A DNA stretch of 18,147 nucleotides from BS750m-G62 sp964577175 (GCA_964577175.1 CAZNYC010000083.1:1-18147), one strand, 5' to 3'. Shown: positions 8,985-15,786, numbered from the stretch's first letter. Made by a program: numbers and translations. The notes: generated by a model from the sequence alone, not told the origin.

Positions 8985-10063
8985 GCGTCTTCCCCCTCAG
9001 GGGGCGACGAGGCGGGACGGGCGGCGGAGGCGGGCGTGCGGCCGGCGCCGGTCTCCGGTTCCCCGGCGGACGGGGGCGGCGGCGGGGGGACCGGCATGTT
9101 ACAGTTCAGGTGCCGGTTCATCTCCATGTCGAACCACATGGCGAACAGGCCGAACTGCGTGGAACTGATCGCCGTCAGCGCCCACACCAGGGCGTTGATC
9201 TCGGGGATCACGCCGGTCTCGCTCCACACGTACAGCAGCCGGACGAAGAAGCCGACGCTCATCAGCCCCGTCAGGATCGCCGCCCCGTAGAAGAGCACCA
9301 GCGGATGGAAGTCGCGGATGACGTACTTCTCCTTCATCCGCCACAGAAACAGCGTGAAAAGGAGCCACGTCATCCGCGGAATCACCCGCCACGGACGCAG
9401 TTTCGACTGCTCGCCCACGTTGTACACCGGCCGCAGGTGCACGTCCGCCACCCGCAGGTCGTACAGATTGAGGCGGACCAGCAGGTCGTTCGGGTACCCG
9501 TAGCGCGGGTAGACGGCCTCCAGGTTCAGGAGGTCGAGGGCGGCGAGCGAGATGGTCGTGTACCCGGTCTGCGAATCGGCCACGTGCCAGTACCCGCTCG
9601 CGATCTTCGTCATCATCGAAAGGAAGGCGTTGCCCAGGTACCGGTGCCGGGGGATGGTGCCCCAGGCCCCCTGGTAGAAGAGGCGGTTGGCCTTGGCGTA
9701 ATCGGCCCGGCCGCGGGCCACGGGGGCCACCAGGGCATCGAGTTGATCGGGGTCCATCTGGCCGTCGCCGGCCATGACGGCGGTGATGTCGATCCGGCGG
9801 CGGCGGGCCTCGGCGTAGCCGGTGCAGATGGCCGCCCCCACGCCGCGGTTCCGCTCGTGCCGCAGGAGAACCACCGCCGGGCCGGCGCCGGACTGCCGCT
9901 TGGCGATGTGCCCCTCCACCACGTCGGCGGTGCCGTCCGCGCTGGCGTCGTCGACCACGAGGACGAGGTCAACGAAATCGGGCATCGTTTCCAGGACACC
10001 CGCCACCTGCGTCTCCTCGTTGTAGCAGGGGATGACGGCGGCGACGGTCTTGCCTTCGAACAT
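8981..10063 (-). CDS. Family 2 glycosyltransferase, DPM1-like polyprenyl-phosphate sugar synthase
   Basis: This 360-residue protein has a GT-A domain with VIPCYNEE (10-17), VVDDASADGT (36-45), the metal-binding stretch GDGQMDP (99-105) and DSQTGY (163-168). This pattern is that of dolichyl/polyprenyl-phosphate mannose or glucose synthases, which move a sugar from an NDP-sugar to a polyprenyl phosphate on the cytoplasmic face. Two C-terminal membrane segments (about 254-278 and 288-312) would anchor it, and a proline-rich tail with six consecutive prolines (326-331) ends the protein. The start at 10063 has GGAG at 10071-10074 and gives a domain beginning at the first strand. An in-frame extension to 10357 would run through the intergenic repeat and is rejected. 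It is the first gene of a three-gene operon with the amidotransferase and the UPF0104-like protein. Confidence 0.88.
   Translation of the reverse strand: MFEGKTVAAVIPCYNEETQVAGVLETMPDFVDLVLVVDDASADGTADVVEGHIAKRQSGAGPAVVLLRHERNRGVGAAICTGYAEARRRRIDITAVMAGDGQMDPDQLDALVAPVARGRADYAKANRLFYQGAWGTIPRHRYLGNAFLSMMTKIASGYWHVADSQTGYTTISLAALDLLNLEAVYPRYGYPNDLLVRLNLYDLRVADVHLRPVYNVGEQSKLRPWRVIPRMTWLLFTLFLWRMKEKYVIRDFHPLVLFYGAAILTGLMSVGFFVRLLYVWSETGVIPEINALVWALTAISSTQFGLFAMWFDMEMNRHLNCNMPVPPPPPPSAGEPETGAGRTPASAARPASSPPEGEDA
8991..8998 (-). promoter_or_regulatory. Ribosome binding site of the amidotransferase gene
   Basis: On the minus strand this reads GAGGGGGA, six bases before the ATG at 8984. It lies inside the 3' end of the upstream GT2 gene, whose stop overlaps the new start by 4 bp, which supports coupled translation. 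Confidence 0.6.
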
Positions 10064-10133
10064 GGATACGCTCCAACGTGCCGCGGCCGAGGGGAACGCG
10101 GGCGGCCTGCGGCAGCCATCCGTTGCGGGCCGC

Positions 10134-10162
10134 ATTTTGCCCGCCGACGGGGCGGATTGCAA
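10134..10162 (-). promoter_or_regulatory. Predicted promoter of the minus-strand operon
   Basis: Read on the minus strand, TTGCAA (10162-10157) and CAAAAT (10139-10134) are separated by 17 bp. Transcription would start near 10127, about 64 nt before the ATG at 10063. It lies just outside the palindromic repeat at 10185-10372. By-eye prediction. Confidence 0.4.
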
Positions 10163-10184
10163 CGCCTTTCCCACCGCGGGCGGG

Positions 10185-10372
10185 GGGGCATGGCCACGCC
10201 CCGCGGGGCCATGGGGTAACGACCCCGCAGCGGGAGGTGGCCATGGAAGCATTCCTGCGCGGCGGGTCTCCGCACCCGCCGCGCGCCTCGCCCCGAACCC
10301 GGTGGGTACGGAGACCCACCGCGATCCCTCGTATCTCGGTTCATGGCTACCCGACATCGGGTGGCCATGTCC
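10185..10372 (+). repeat. Palindromic intergenic repeat, copy B
   Basis: A mosaic of inverted repeats lies between two divergent genes. It opens with GGCATGGCCACGCCCCGCG, and CATGGCC recurs inverted as GGCCATG. A GC hairpin pairs 10257-10267 with 10274-10284 (11 bp, loop CTCCGC). A second pairs 10300-10307 with 10314-10321 (8 bp, loop ACGGAG); it is the same hairpin type in inverted orientation. A third pairs 10342-10354 with 10357-10369 (13 bp including a G-T). The layout and much of the sequence match copy C at 15061-15216, with an identical 21-base block at 10326-10346. It carries an insertion of about 35 bp relative to copy C. Together with the flanking promoters it accounts for the gap 10064-10491. 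Confidence 0.9.
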
Positions 10373-10430
10373 CCCGCCAGGAAAGGCCGGCCCACCCCCG
10401 CAACCCGCAAGGCGACGGATGCTTTTTGCG

Positions 10431-10458
10431 TTGCGGCCGGGGCGGGGCCCTGTATGAT
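10431..10458 (+). promoter_or_regulatory. Predicted promoter of the second AlkP gene
   Basis: TTGCGG at 10431-10436 is followed after 16 bp by TATGAT at 10453-10458. Transcription would start near 10465, some 27 nt before the ATG at 10492. The -10 is good, the -35 moderate. Confidence 0.4.
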
Positions 10459-10491
10459 GATGGGTCCTCGACGCCGAAGCAAGGACCCCCC

Positions 10492-12096
10492 ATGCCCGAC
10501 CGTCACCGCGTTCTCGTCATCGGCCTGGACGGCATGTCGCCGGAGGCCGTGGACCGGGTGACCGCGCGCGGCGCGATGCCGGTCCTGGCCTCCCTCTGTG
10601 ACCGCGGCGCCGGTGGAATCCTCCGGTCCACCGTCCCGCCGTTCACGTGCCCCGCCTGGCCCACCATGTGCACGGGCGTGGGGCCCGGCCGGCACGGCGT
10701 CTTCTCGTTCGTGCACCGCCCGGCGGCGGGGCAGGTCCGGGTGACCACCTCGGCGGACCTGGACGCCCCGCGGTTCTGGCAACTGGCGGCGGCCGCCGGC
10801 CGGCGCGCCGCCGTCCTCTACGTCCCCACGATGTACCCGGCCGACGAGGTGGTGCCGCTCTTCGTCAGCGGGTTTCCGACGCCCGACCGGCCGAACATCG
10901 GGGCGGTGTACCCGCCCGAGGCGGAGGCGGCGCTGCGGCAGCGGATTCCGGTATTCCAGGAGACGAATGTCTACATGCACACCCGTCCGGCGGAGGGCGA
11001 GTCGCCCGAGGCCGCCCGCCTCCGTGCCATCCGCGACGGCGCCCGGCAGGAGGCCCGCCGCGTTACGGAGGCGTTCGCCTTCGCCGCCCGCGAGCCCCTC
11101 GACCTCGCCATGGCCGTCTTCAGTTTCCCCGACAACGCCTTCCACGGCGCCTACGGCAGCGTGACGGCCGGCGACGACGCGCCGCCGGAGCGCCTCGCCC
11201 TCCGCGACGGCGTGGACGCCGGCCTGCGGGAAATCGACGGCGCCGTCGGACGCCTCCTCGAGATGTTCGGTCAGCCCGCCACCGTCCTCGTCGTCAGCGA
11301 CCACGGGTTCACGCACAAGCGCGGCACGTTTTACGTGAGCGAGTGCCTCCGCCAGGCCGGGCTCCTGAAACCCGCTCGCATGCGGTACCTGCTCAGCCGG
11401 TTCACCAAACGGCAGAAGTCCGAGGACGCCCGCGAGAATTACGTGGCCGAGGACCCCTGGACCGACCCGAACACCGACTGGAAACACACCCTCGCCTTCC
11501 CCGCCCACGACCACGAGTTGGGCGTCTTCGTCAACCTGAAGGGGCGCAACCCCCAGGGCATCGTGCCGCCGGAGGAGTACGACGCCGTCGTCCGGCGCGT
11601 CCGCGAGGCCGTCCTCGCCGTCCGCGACCCCGAGACCGCCGAGGCGCCCGTCGAGGCCGTCGCCCGGCGGGACGAACTCTACACCGGGCCGCACGTCGAC
11701 CGGGCGCCGGACCTGCTGATTCAGCCGGCCCGGGGCTGGCACGTCCGGCGGAAACTCTCCTCCCGCCGGTGGGGCAAGGTGCCCGCGCAGCGCGAGGACG
11801 AGGGCCTCGGCATCCATCATCCCGACGGGATTCTCGTGGCGGCCGGGTCGGCCGTCCGCGAGGGCGCCGCCTTCGAGCGGGCCTGGATCGGCGACGTGGG
11901 CGCCACGGTCCTGGCGCTTCAGGGCCTCGCGACGCCGGACCCGCTCGACGGCCGGGCCCTCGAGGAGGTCGTCACCTTCCCCGCCCGCCCGACCGTCGTG
12001 GAGGCCGGGGCGGCCGGACCGTCCGGCGAGGGCGCCTACTCGGCCGAGGAAGAGAGCGAGGTCGCCCGGCGCCTCGAAGAATTGGGGTACCTGTAA
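10492..12096 (+). CDS. AlkP-superfamily phosphohydrolase/phosphodiesterase, second copy
   Basis: This 534-residue protein is a diverged paralogue of the protein at 306-1970. It carries D13 in IGLDG, the predicted nucleophile T52 in PPFTCPAW, TGVGPGRHGVF (61-71), D214 and H218 in FPDNAFHG, D270-H271 in VSDHGF, and H442 in GIHHPDG. The metal site therefore looks complete, and the nucleophile is Thr where the first copy has Ser. No signal peptide or membrane segment is present, so it is predicted to be cytoplasmic. Like the first copy it ends in an acidic helix and the tail LGYL. AAGGA at 10481-10485, six bases upstream, supports the start at 10492. An in-frame extension to 10078 would cross the promoter and repeat and is rejected. 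It heads a run with a methyltransferase and a glycosyltransferase. The substrate is unknown. Confidence 0.88.
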   Translation: MPDRHRVLVIGLDGMSPEAVDRVTARGAMPVLASLCDRGAGGILRSTVPPFTCPAWPTMCTGVGPGRHGVFSFVHRPAAGQVRVTTSADLDAPRFWQLAAAAGRRAAVLYVPTMYPADEVVPLFVSGFPTPDRPNIGAVYPPEAEAALRQRIPVFQETNVYMHTRPAEGESPEAARLRAIRDGARQEARRVTEAFAFAAREPLDLAMAVFSFPDNAFHGAYGSVTAGDDAPPERLALRDGVDAGLREIDGAVGRLLEMFGQPATVLVVSDHGFTHKRGTFYVSECLRQAGLLKPARMRYLLSRFTKRQKSEDARENYVAEDPWTDPNTDWKHTLAFPAHDHELGVFVNLKGRNPQGIVPPEEYDAVVRRVREAVLAVRDPETAEAPVEAVARRDELYTGPHVDRAPDLLIQPARGWHVRRKLSSRRWGKVPAQREDEGLGIHHPDGILVAAGSAVREGAAFERAWIGDVGATVLALQGLATPDPLDGRALEEVVTFPARPTVVEAGAAGPSGEGAYSAEEESEVARRLEELGYL

Positions 12097-12112
12097 GGGC
12101 CGGGTGCACACC

Positions 12113-12796
12113 ATGGACCAACTCACGCGGGCGCTTGTCGAGGGCATGGCGGCGGTGTTTGAGCCGGACGGGCCGGTCGTCGAGATCGGGTCCCGCCGCG
12201 TCCAGGACGTCGCGTACTGGGACCTCCGTCCCCTCTTCCCGGGCCGGACCTACGTCGGCTGCGACATGGAACCCGGCACGGGTGTGGACTGTCTCCAGCG
12301 CATCGAGGCCCTCTCGCTGGCCGACGGCGCGGCCGGCACCGTCCTCTGCCTGAACGTGGCGGAGCACGTCTACCGCATCTTCGACGGCGTGCGGGAACTC
12401 CACCGCATCACGGCCCCGGGGGGCACGGCCCTGGTGGTCACGGTGTTCAACCTCGACATCCACGGCTTTCCGGGCGACTACTGGCGGTTCACGCCGACGG
12501 CGCTCCTGCGGCTGATGGACCCGTTCGAGAGCGTCCTTTACGGATGGCAGGGGCACCCGAAGTCGCCTCGGCTCGTCTTCGCGCTCGGCCGGAAGGGGCC
12601 CATCGAGGACCCGGCGTCCGCGGCGGCGGCCTGGCGCCGCGAGACGCTCGCCCGCTGGACCGAGCATCCTACCGCCTGGAAACGCATCGGCGCCGGCCTC
12701 GGGGCCGCCCTCTTCGGCAAGCGGTACTTCCGCAACATCCGACACTGGTGGAACCTGGAGATGGTCGCCGCCCACGGCGACACGGAGGGACGGTGA
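12113..12796 (+). CDS. Class I SAM-dependent methyltransferase
   Basis: This protein of about 227 residues has a methyltransferase type 11-like Rossmann core. Motif I is VVEIGSR, with an acidic residue at the end of strand 2 in YVGCDMEPG. LCLNVAEHV corresponds to motif II/post-I, and ITAPGGTALVV to the strand 5 region. The stretch FPGDYWRFTP is characteristic of methyltransferases found in glycan clusters. The ATG at 12113 was chosen. A GTG at 12104, closer to the AAGGG at 12095-12099, would add three residues and cannot be excluded. The gap to the AlkP gene is only 7-16 bp, and the stop overlaps the next start by 4 bp, so the three genes probably form an operon. The likely substrate is a sugar or glycan, but this is inferred only from context. 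Confidence 0.82.
   Translation: MDQLTRALVEGMAAVFEPDGPVVEIGSRRVQDVAYWDLRPLFPGRTYVGCDMEPGTGVDCLQRIEALSLADGAAGTVLCLNVAEHVYRIFDGVRELHRITAPGGTALVVTVFNLDIHGFPGDYWRFTPTALLRLMDPFESVLYGWQGHPKSPRLVFALGRKGPIEDPASAAAAWRRETLARWTEHPTAWKRIGAGLGAALFGKRYFRNIRHWWNLEMVAAHGDTEGR
12784..12789 (+). promoter_or_regulatory. Ribosome binding site that supports a GTG start
   Basis: GGAGGG, three bases before the GTG at 12793, decides the start of the rhamnosyltransferase-like gene. The site lies inside the end of the methyltransferase gene, and GTGA overlaps its stop codon. Confidence 0.5.
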
Positions 12797-13758
12797 CTGC
12801 CGACCTCTCCATCCTCATCGTGGCCTGGCGGTGCCGGGACGACCTGGCCGAGTGCCTCGCGTCGCTGCCGGCCGCCGCCGTCGGCATCGAGACCGAGACC
12901 GTCGTCGTCGACAACGCCAGCGGCGACGGGACCGCCGGGATGGTCCGCGAGCGGTTCCCCGGCGTTCGCCTCATCGCGAACACGGAGAACCGCGGCTTCG
13001 CGGCCGCCAACAACCAGGCCCTGGCGGTGGCGACGGGGCGGCACGTGCTGTATCTGAATCCGGACACCCGGCCGGAGGCGGGGTCCCTGGCCGTCCTCGT
13101 CCGGGCGCTCGATGCCGACGAGGGACTCGGGGCGGCGGGCCCCCAACTGCGGGGCGCGGGCGGGGAGATCCAGCCCTCCGTCCGGACGGACCCGACCTTC
13201 GCCGCCCTCCTGCACCAGTACACGCCGCTGCGGCTGCTGCGGATTTTCGCGCCGGCGTACCGGCGGTACAAGCGGCGGGACATGGACTTCACCGTGGCCG
13301 ACGACGTCGATACCCTGATGGGCGCCGCCCTGTGCGTGCCCCGCCGCGTGCTGGACGAGGTCGGCCCGATGGACGAACGGTTCTTCGTGTACCACGAGGA
13401 GGCGGACCTGTGTCTGCGGATCCGGCAGGCGGGGTACCGCGTGCGGTTCGAGCCGGCCGCCCGCGTCACGCACGTGGGCGGGGTATCCTCGGCCCAGGCC
13501 GCCGCCGGCGTTCTGTATTTGCGAAATCTCTACCGATTCCTGTATAAGCATCATGGGCCGCTGAAGGGCGCCCTCATGGTGACCGCCCTTCGGCTGGGGC
13601 TGTTTCTGCGGGAGATGCTCCAGGCGCCGATGCAGGGCCTGGCGGCCGGCGGGTATCTGCTCGTCGGGCGCCTGGACCGGGCCCGCCGCCGCGGACGCCG
13701 CGCCGCCCAGGCCGTCCGGTACCTCTGCTGCGACGCCTGGCGGACGTTGTTCGTGTGA
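12793..13758 (+). CDS. Family 2 glycosyltransferase, rhamnosyltransferase-like (WbbL type)
   Basis: This 321-residue GT-A enzyme starts with GTG in a GTGA overlap with the methyltransferase stop. Motifs are SILIVAW (6-12), VVVDNASGDGT (37-47), ENRGFAAANNQAL (65-77), LNPDT with metal-binding D91 (88-92), MGAALCVPRRVLDEVGPMDE (176-195), and the catalytic-base region FFVYHEEADLCLR (197-209). THVGG follows at 226-230. This set is characteristic of WbbL/RfbN-like rhamnosyltransferases and close relatives. These act on the cytoplasmic face using dTDP- or similar sugars. The longer in-frame reading from 12544 lies within the methyltransferase gene and is rejected. The sugar transferred is not certain. 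Confidence 0.9.
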   Translation: MTADLSILIVAWRCRDDLAECLASLPAAAVGIETETVVVDNASGDGTAGMVRERFPGVRLIANTENRGFAAANNQALAVATGRHVLYLNPDTRPEAGSLAVLVRALDADEGLGAAGPQLRGAGGEIQPSVRTDPTFAALLHQYTPLRLLRIFAPAYRRYKRRDMDFTVADDVDTLMGAALCVPRRVLDEVGPMDERFFVYHEEADLCLRIRQAGYRVRFEPAARVTHVGGVSSAQAAAGVLYLRNLYRFLYKHHGPLKGALMVTALRLGLFLREMLQAPMQGLAAGGYLLVGRLDRARRRGRRAAQAVRYLCCDAWRTLFV

Positions 13759-13764
13759 ACGGTG

Positions 13765-13803
13765 CCCTCGCCCCCGGTGGGAGAGGGTAAGGATGAGGGG
13801 GTG
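13765..13803. repeat. GGGAGAGGG hairpin, left arm of inverted pair
   Basis: CCCTCGCCC (13765-13773) faces GGGAGAGGG (13779-13787) with one mismatch, 6 bp after the stop of the glycosyltransferase gene, so it could act as a terminator or mRNA 3'-end hairpin, though no T-run follows. The stretch to 13803 is matched in reverse complement by 13961-13997. Confidence 0.65.
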
Positions 13804-13960
13804 GCATGGCCACATATGCCGCGCGGCGGGGCTCCCGGCCCGCCGCGCACGGTGCGGCCGCTGATGTCAACGGCGCGGTGGGTGGCATGGCCACGCCCCG
13901 CGTGGCCATGAGAACGATCGGGCCCGTGGCCACCCAACGGCGGGTGGCCATGCCACCCGG
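13798..13960 (+). repeat. Palindromic intergenic repeat, copy D
   Basis: GGTGGCATGGCCAC occurs at about 13799-13812 and again, as the same module, at about 13880-13893. A GC hairpin pairs 13821-13830 with 13839-13848 (10 bp) and is a variant of the one in copies B and C. A last hairpin pairs 13927-13935 with 13942-13950 (9 bp). The order of modules differs from copies B and C, so the family looks modular. With the flanking arms it fills the 272 bp gap between two plus-strand genes. Confidence 0.85.
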
Positions 13961-13997
13961 CACCCTCACCCCGTCCCTCTCCCGTCAAGGGAGAGGG
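13961..13997. repeat. GGGAGAGGG hairpin, right arm of inverted pair
   Basis: CCCTCTCCC (13975-13983) pairs perfectly with GGGAGAGGG (13989-13997) around loop GTCAA. With the preceding CACCCTCACC it is the inverted counterpart of 13765-13803. It lies 33 bp before the next start codon, so it could influence the leader of that gene. Confidence 0.75.
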
Positions 13998-14030
13998 AGA
14001 ACGGCCGACGGACGTAACGGAACTGTCGAC

Positions 14031-15044
14031 ATGACCGAATCGCAAGCCGGCCAGACGCGCCTTCGCCTCCAACCCGTGCCGTGCGATTACTGCGGCTCGG
14101 AGGAGGATGAGCCGTACCTCTCCGGACCGGACCGGGTATGCGGCCTGGAGGGCGAATTCCACGTGGTCCGCTGCCGCGAGTGCGGCCTGCTGCGGACGAA
14201 CCCGCAGCCGGTGCTCGAGGACCTGCCGAAGACGTATCCCCCGGACTACGAGATCCACGCCACGTCCGTCGCGATGCCCGACCCGCCGGCGGGCCGCCTC
14301 CGCTGGGCGCTCGTCAACTATCGGAACTACCCGCTCGGCCGGCCGGCCCCCGCGCCGGTGCGGGCACTCTTGTGGCCGGTGATGAGCCCGGCCGTGCGAG
14401 GACGGTACGGCGTCCCCTATCTGCCGTACGAGGGCGAGGGGCGGCTGCTCGACGTCGGCTGCGGCGTGGGGACGTACGTGGCCAGGATGCGGGCCGCCGG
14501 CTGGGACGCCGAGGGCATCGACCTCGTCCCCGAGCCCGTCCGCGTCGGCCGGGAGGCCGGCCTGCCCCTGCGCGAGGGCACCCTGCCCGGGGCCGACCTG
14601 CCCGCCGACCATTACGACGTGGTCACCCTCTGGCACGTCCTGGAACACGTGCCGCAGCCCAAGGCCACGCTCCAGGCCTGCCGGGAGGTCCTGCGTCCCG
14701 GCGGGCGGGTGGCCCTGGTCACCCCGATGGCCGACAGCCTCGCCGCGGCCTGGTGCGGGTCGTGCTGGTACGGGCTGGACGTGCCCCGGCACCTGACGCA
14801 CTTCACGCAGGCGACGCTGGCGCGGCACCTGGAGGCGGCGGGATTCCGCGTGGAGCGGGCGGCGCCGATTCGCAGGCCCACGTTTGTCCGGCGGTCGTTC
14901 CGGCTGATGGGCGAGGCCACCGGCCGGCCGCGGCACCGCCGGCTGGGGCAATCGCGGCTGGCGGCCCGGCTGCTGAGCCACTTCGCCCGGCTGCTGCGGC
15001 GGACGGACGAGGTGCTCTTCGTCGCCCGCCGGCCGGAGGAATGA
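14031..15044 (+). CDS. Methyltransferase with N-terminal zinc ribbon
   Basis: This 337-residue protein begins with a zinc-ribbon-like unit (C18, C21, C48, C51; CDYCG and CRECG), followed by a linker and a class I SAM methyltransferase domain. Motif I is LLDVGCGVGTYV (139-150), with an acidic residue in GIDLVPE. The WHVLEHV block (201-207) and LRPGGRVALVTP (221-232) complete the core, and VPRHLTHFT (251-259) is a common downstream block. A basic tail follows. Proteins of this design occur in sugar-modifying and glycan clusters, where they methylate sugars. The start at 14031 begins just before the zinc ribbon; the in-frame reading from 13806 runs through the repeat region and is rejected. No strong ribosome site is visible. 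Confidence 0.85.
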   Translation: MTESQAGQTRLRLQPVPCDYCGSEEDEPYLSGPDRVCGLEGEFHVVRCRECGLLRTNPQPVLEDLPKTYPPDYEIHATSVAMPDPPAGRLRWALVNYRNYPLGRPAPAPVRALLWPVMSPAVRGRYGVPYLPYEGEGRLLDVGCGVGTYVARMRAAGWDAEGIDLVPEPVRVGREAGLPLREGTLPGADLPADHYDVVTLWHVLEHVPQPKATLQACREVLRPGGRVALVTPMADSLAAAWCGSCWYGLDVPRHLTHFTQATLARHLEAAGFRVERAAPIRRPTFVRRSFRLMGEATGRPRHRRLGQSRLAARLLSHFARLLRRTDEVLFVARRPEE

Positions 15045-15060
15045 GCCCTGGAATGTGGCG

Positions 15061-15216
15061 GGTGGCATGGCCACGCACCGCGTGGCCACGGGGTAATGGC
15101 CGCGCGGCGGGTCTCCGCACCCCCCGCGTGCAGCGCCCCAAGCGCGGTGGGTACGGAGCCCCCCCGCGCTCCCTCGTATCTCGGTTCATGGCCACCCGCC
15201 ATCGGGTGGCCATGCC
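15061..15216 (+). repeat. Palindromic intergenic repeat, copy C
   Basis: This is a near-relative of copy B. It opens with GGTGGCATGGCCACGCACCG, carries the same GCGCGGCGGGTCTCCGCACCC block, and shares an identical 21-base block at 15171-15191. It ends in a perfect 12-bp hairpin (15187-15198 with 15203-15214, loop CCAT). Some stems seen in copy B carry mismatches here. It begins 16 bp after the methyltransferase stop and ends about 54 bp before a predicted -35 box. With that promoter it accounts for the gap 15045-15378. Confidence 0.9.
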
Positions 15217-15269
15217 ATCCTCCGTGAAACGTCGGCTCGTCCGCGCGCAAGCCCCGGCCGGATGTTTTC

Positions 15270-15298
15270 TTGAGGCGCGGGACGCGGGCGGCTATCAT
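15270..15298 (+). promoter_or_regulatory. Predicted promoter of the DUF2304 gene
   Basis: TTGAGG at 15270-15275 and TATCAT at 15293-15298 are separated by 17 bp. Transcription would start near 15305, about 74 nt before the ATG at 15379. Confidence 0.5.
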
Positions 15299-15378
15299 AC
15301 GCGCCCGGAGACGCCGCTCGACCGTGGGTTTGCCGGCGGCCGCGCGACGACGCTCCGGTCGGAAGGGGAGGTGGCCTA

Positions 15379-15786
15379 ATGACGTGGCCGGAACGCATCC
15401 TGCTGCTCGTCCTGGAACTGGTGCTGCTGGTGGTGACGTTCTACCTGATCCGCAAGCGCCGGCTGCGGGAGGAGTACGCCGCCCTGTGGGTCGTCGCCGC
15501 CCTCCTGCTGCTCGTGCTGACGGCCGTCCCCGCCGTATGCACGACGGTGGCGGGATGGGTGGGCCTCGACCCCGCCGTCCTCGTCCTGACGGCGGCGCTG
15601 GTGTTCGTGGTGACGATTCTGCTGTGCGCCTCAGCGGCCGTGACGCGCGAGGCCCACCGGCGGGAAGACCTCGCCCGCGACGTGGCGGCCCTGAAGGACG
15701 AGGTGCACCGGCTTCGCGAACGGCTGGACCAGCCGCCCCCTCCGCCGGCCGAACCGAAACCCAAACCGCCGTCCCTGCGGACGTAA
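15379..15786 (+). CDS. DUF2304 family small membrane protein
   Basis: This 135-residue protein has three hydrophobic segments (about 5-24, 34-58 and 65-88). The motif RKRRLREEYAALWVV (25-39) is typical of DUF2304, a family often encoded beside DPM1-like glycosyltransferases and glycan export genes. A heptad-like charged helix (about 89-117) could form a coiled coil and is followed by a proline-rich cytoplasmic tail. A strong GGGGAGG (about 15365-15371) lies upstream. It has its own predicted promoter and is the last plus-strand gene of the glycan region. The molecular role of the family is not established; a scaffold or partner of a membrane glycosyltransferase is a guess from context. Confidence 0.8.
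   Translation: MTWPERILLLVLELVLLVVTFYLIRKRRLREEYAALWVVAALLLLVLTAVPAVCTTVAGWVGLDPAVLVLTAALVFVVTILLCASAAVTREAHRREDLARDVAALKDEVHRLRERLDQPPPPPAEPKPKPPSLRT

Noticed and set aside
10064..10357. N-terminal extension of the DPM1-like GT2
   Set aside because: The extension translates the intergenic repeat and the predicted minus-strand promoter; GGAG lies seven bases before the ATG at 10063 where the GT-A domain begins.
10078..10491. Upstream start giving a 672-residue second AlkP protein
   Set aside because: The added part translates the palindromic repeat and the predicted promoter, while AAGGA precedes the ATG at 10492 at good spacing.
9613..12147. Very long minus-strand reading frame (844 codons) antisense to the second AlkP gene
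   Set aside because: It is an opposite-strand shadow caused by high GC. The plus-strand frame has all catalytic motifs, a ribosome site and a promoter-like sequence; the minus-strand product has no recognisable motif and runs into the GT2 gene in a wrong frame.
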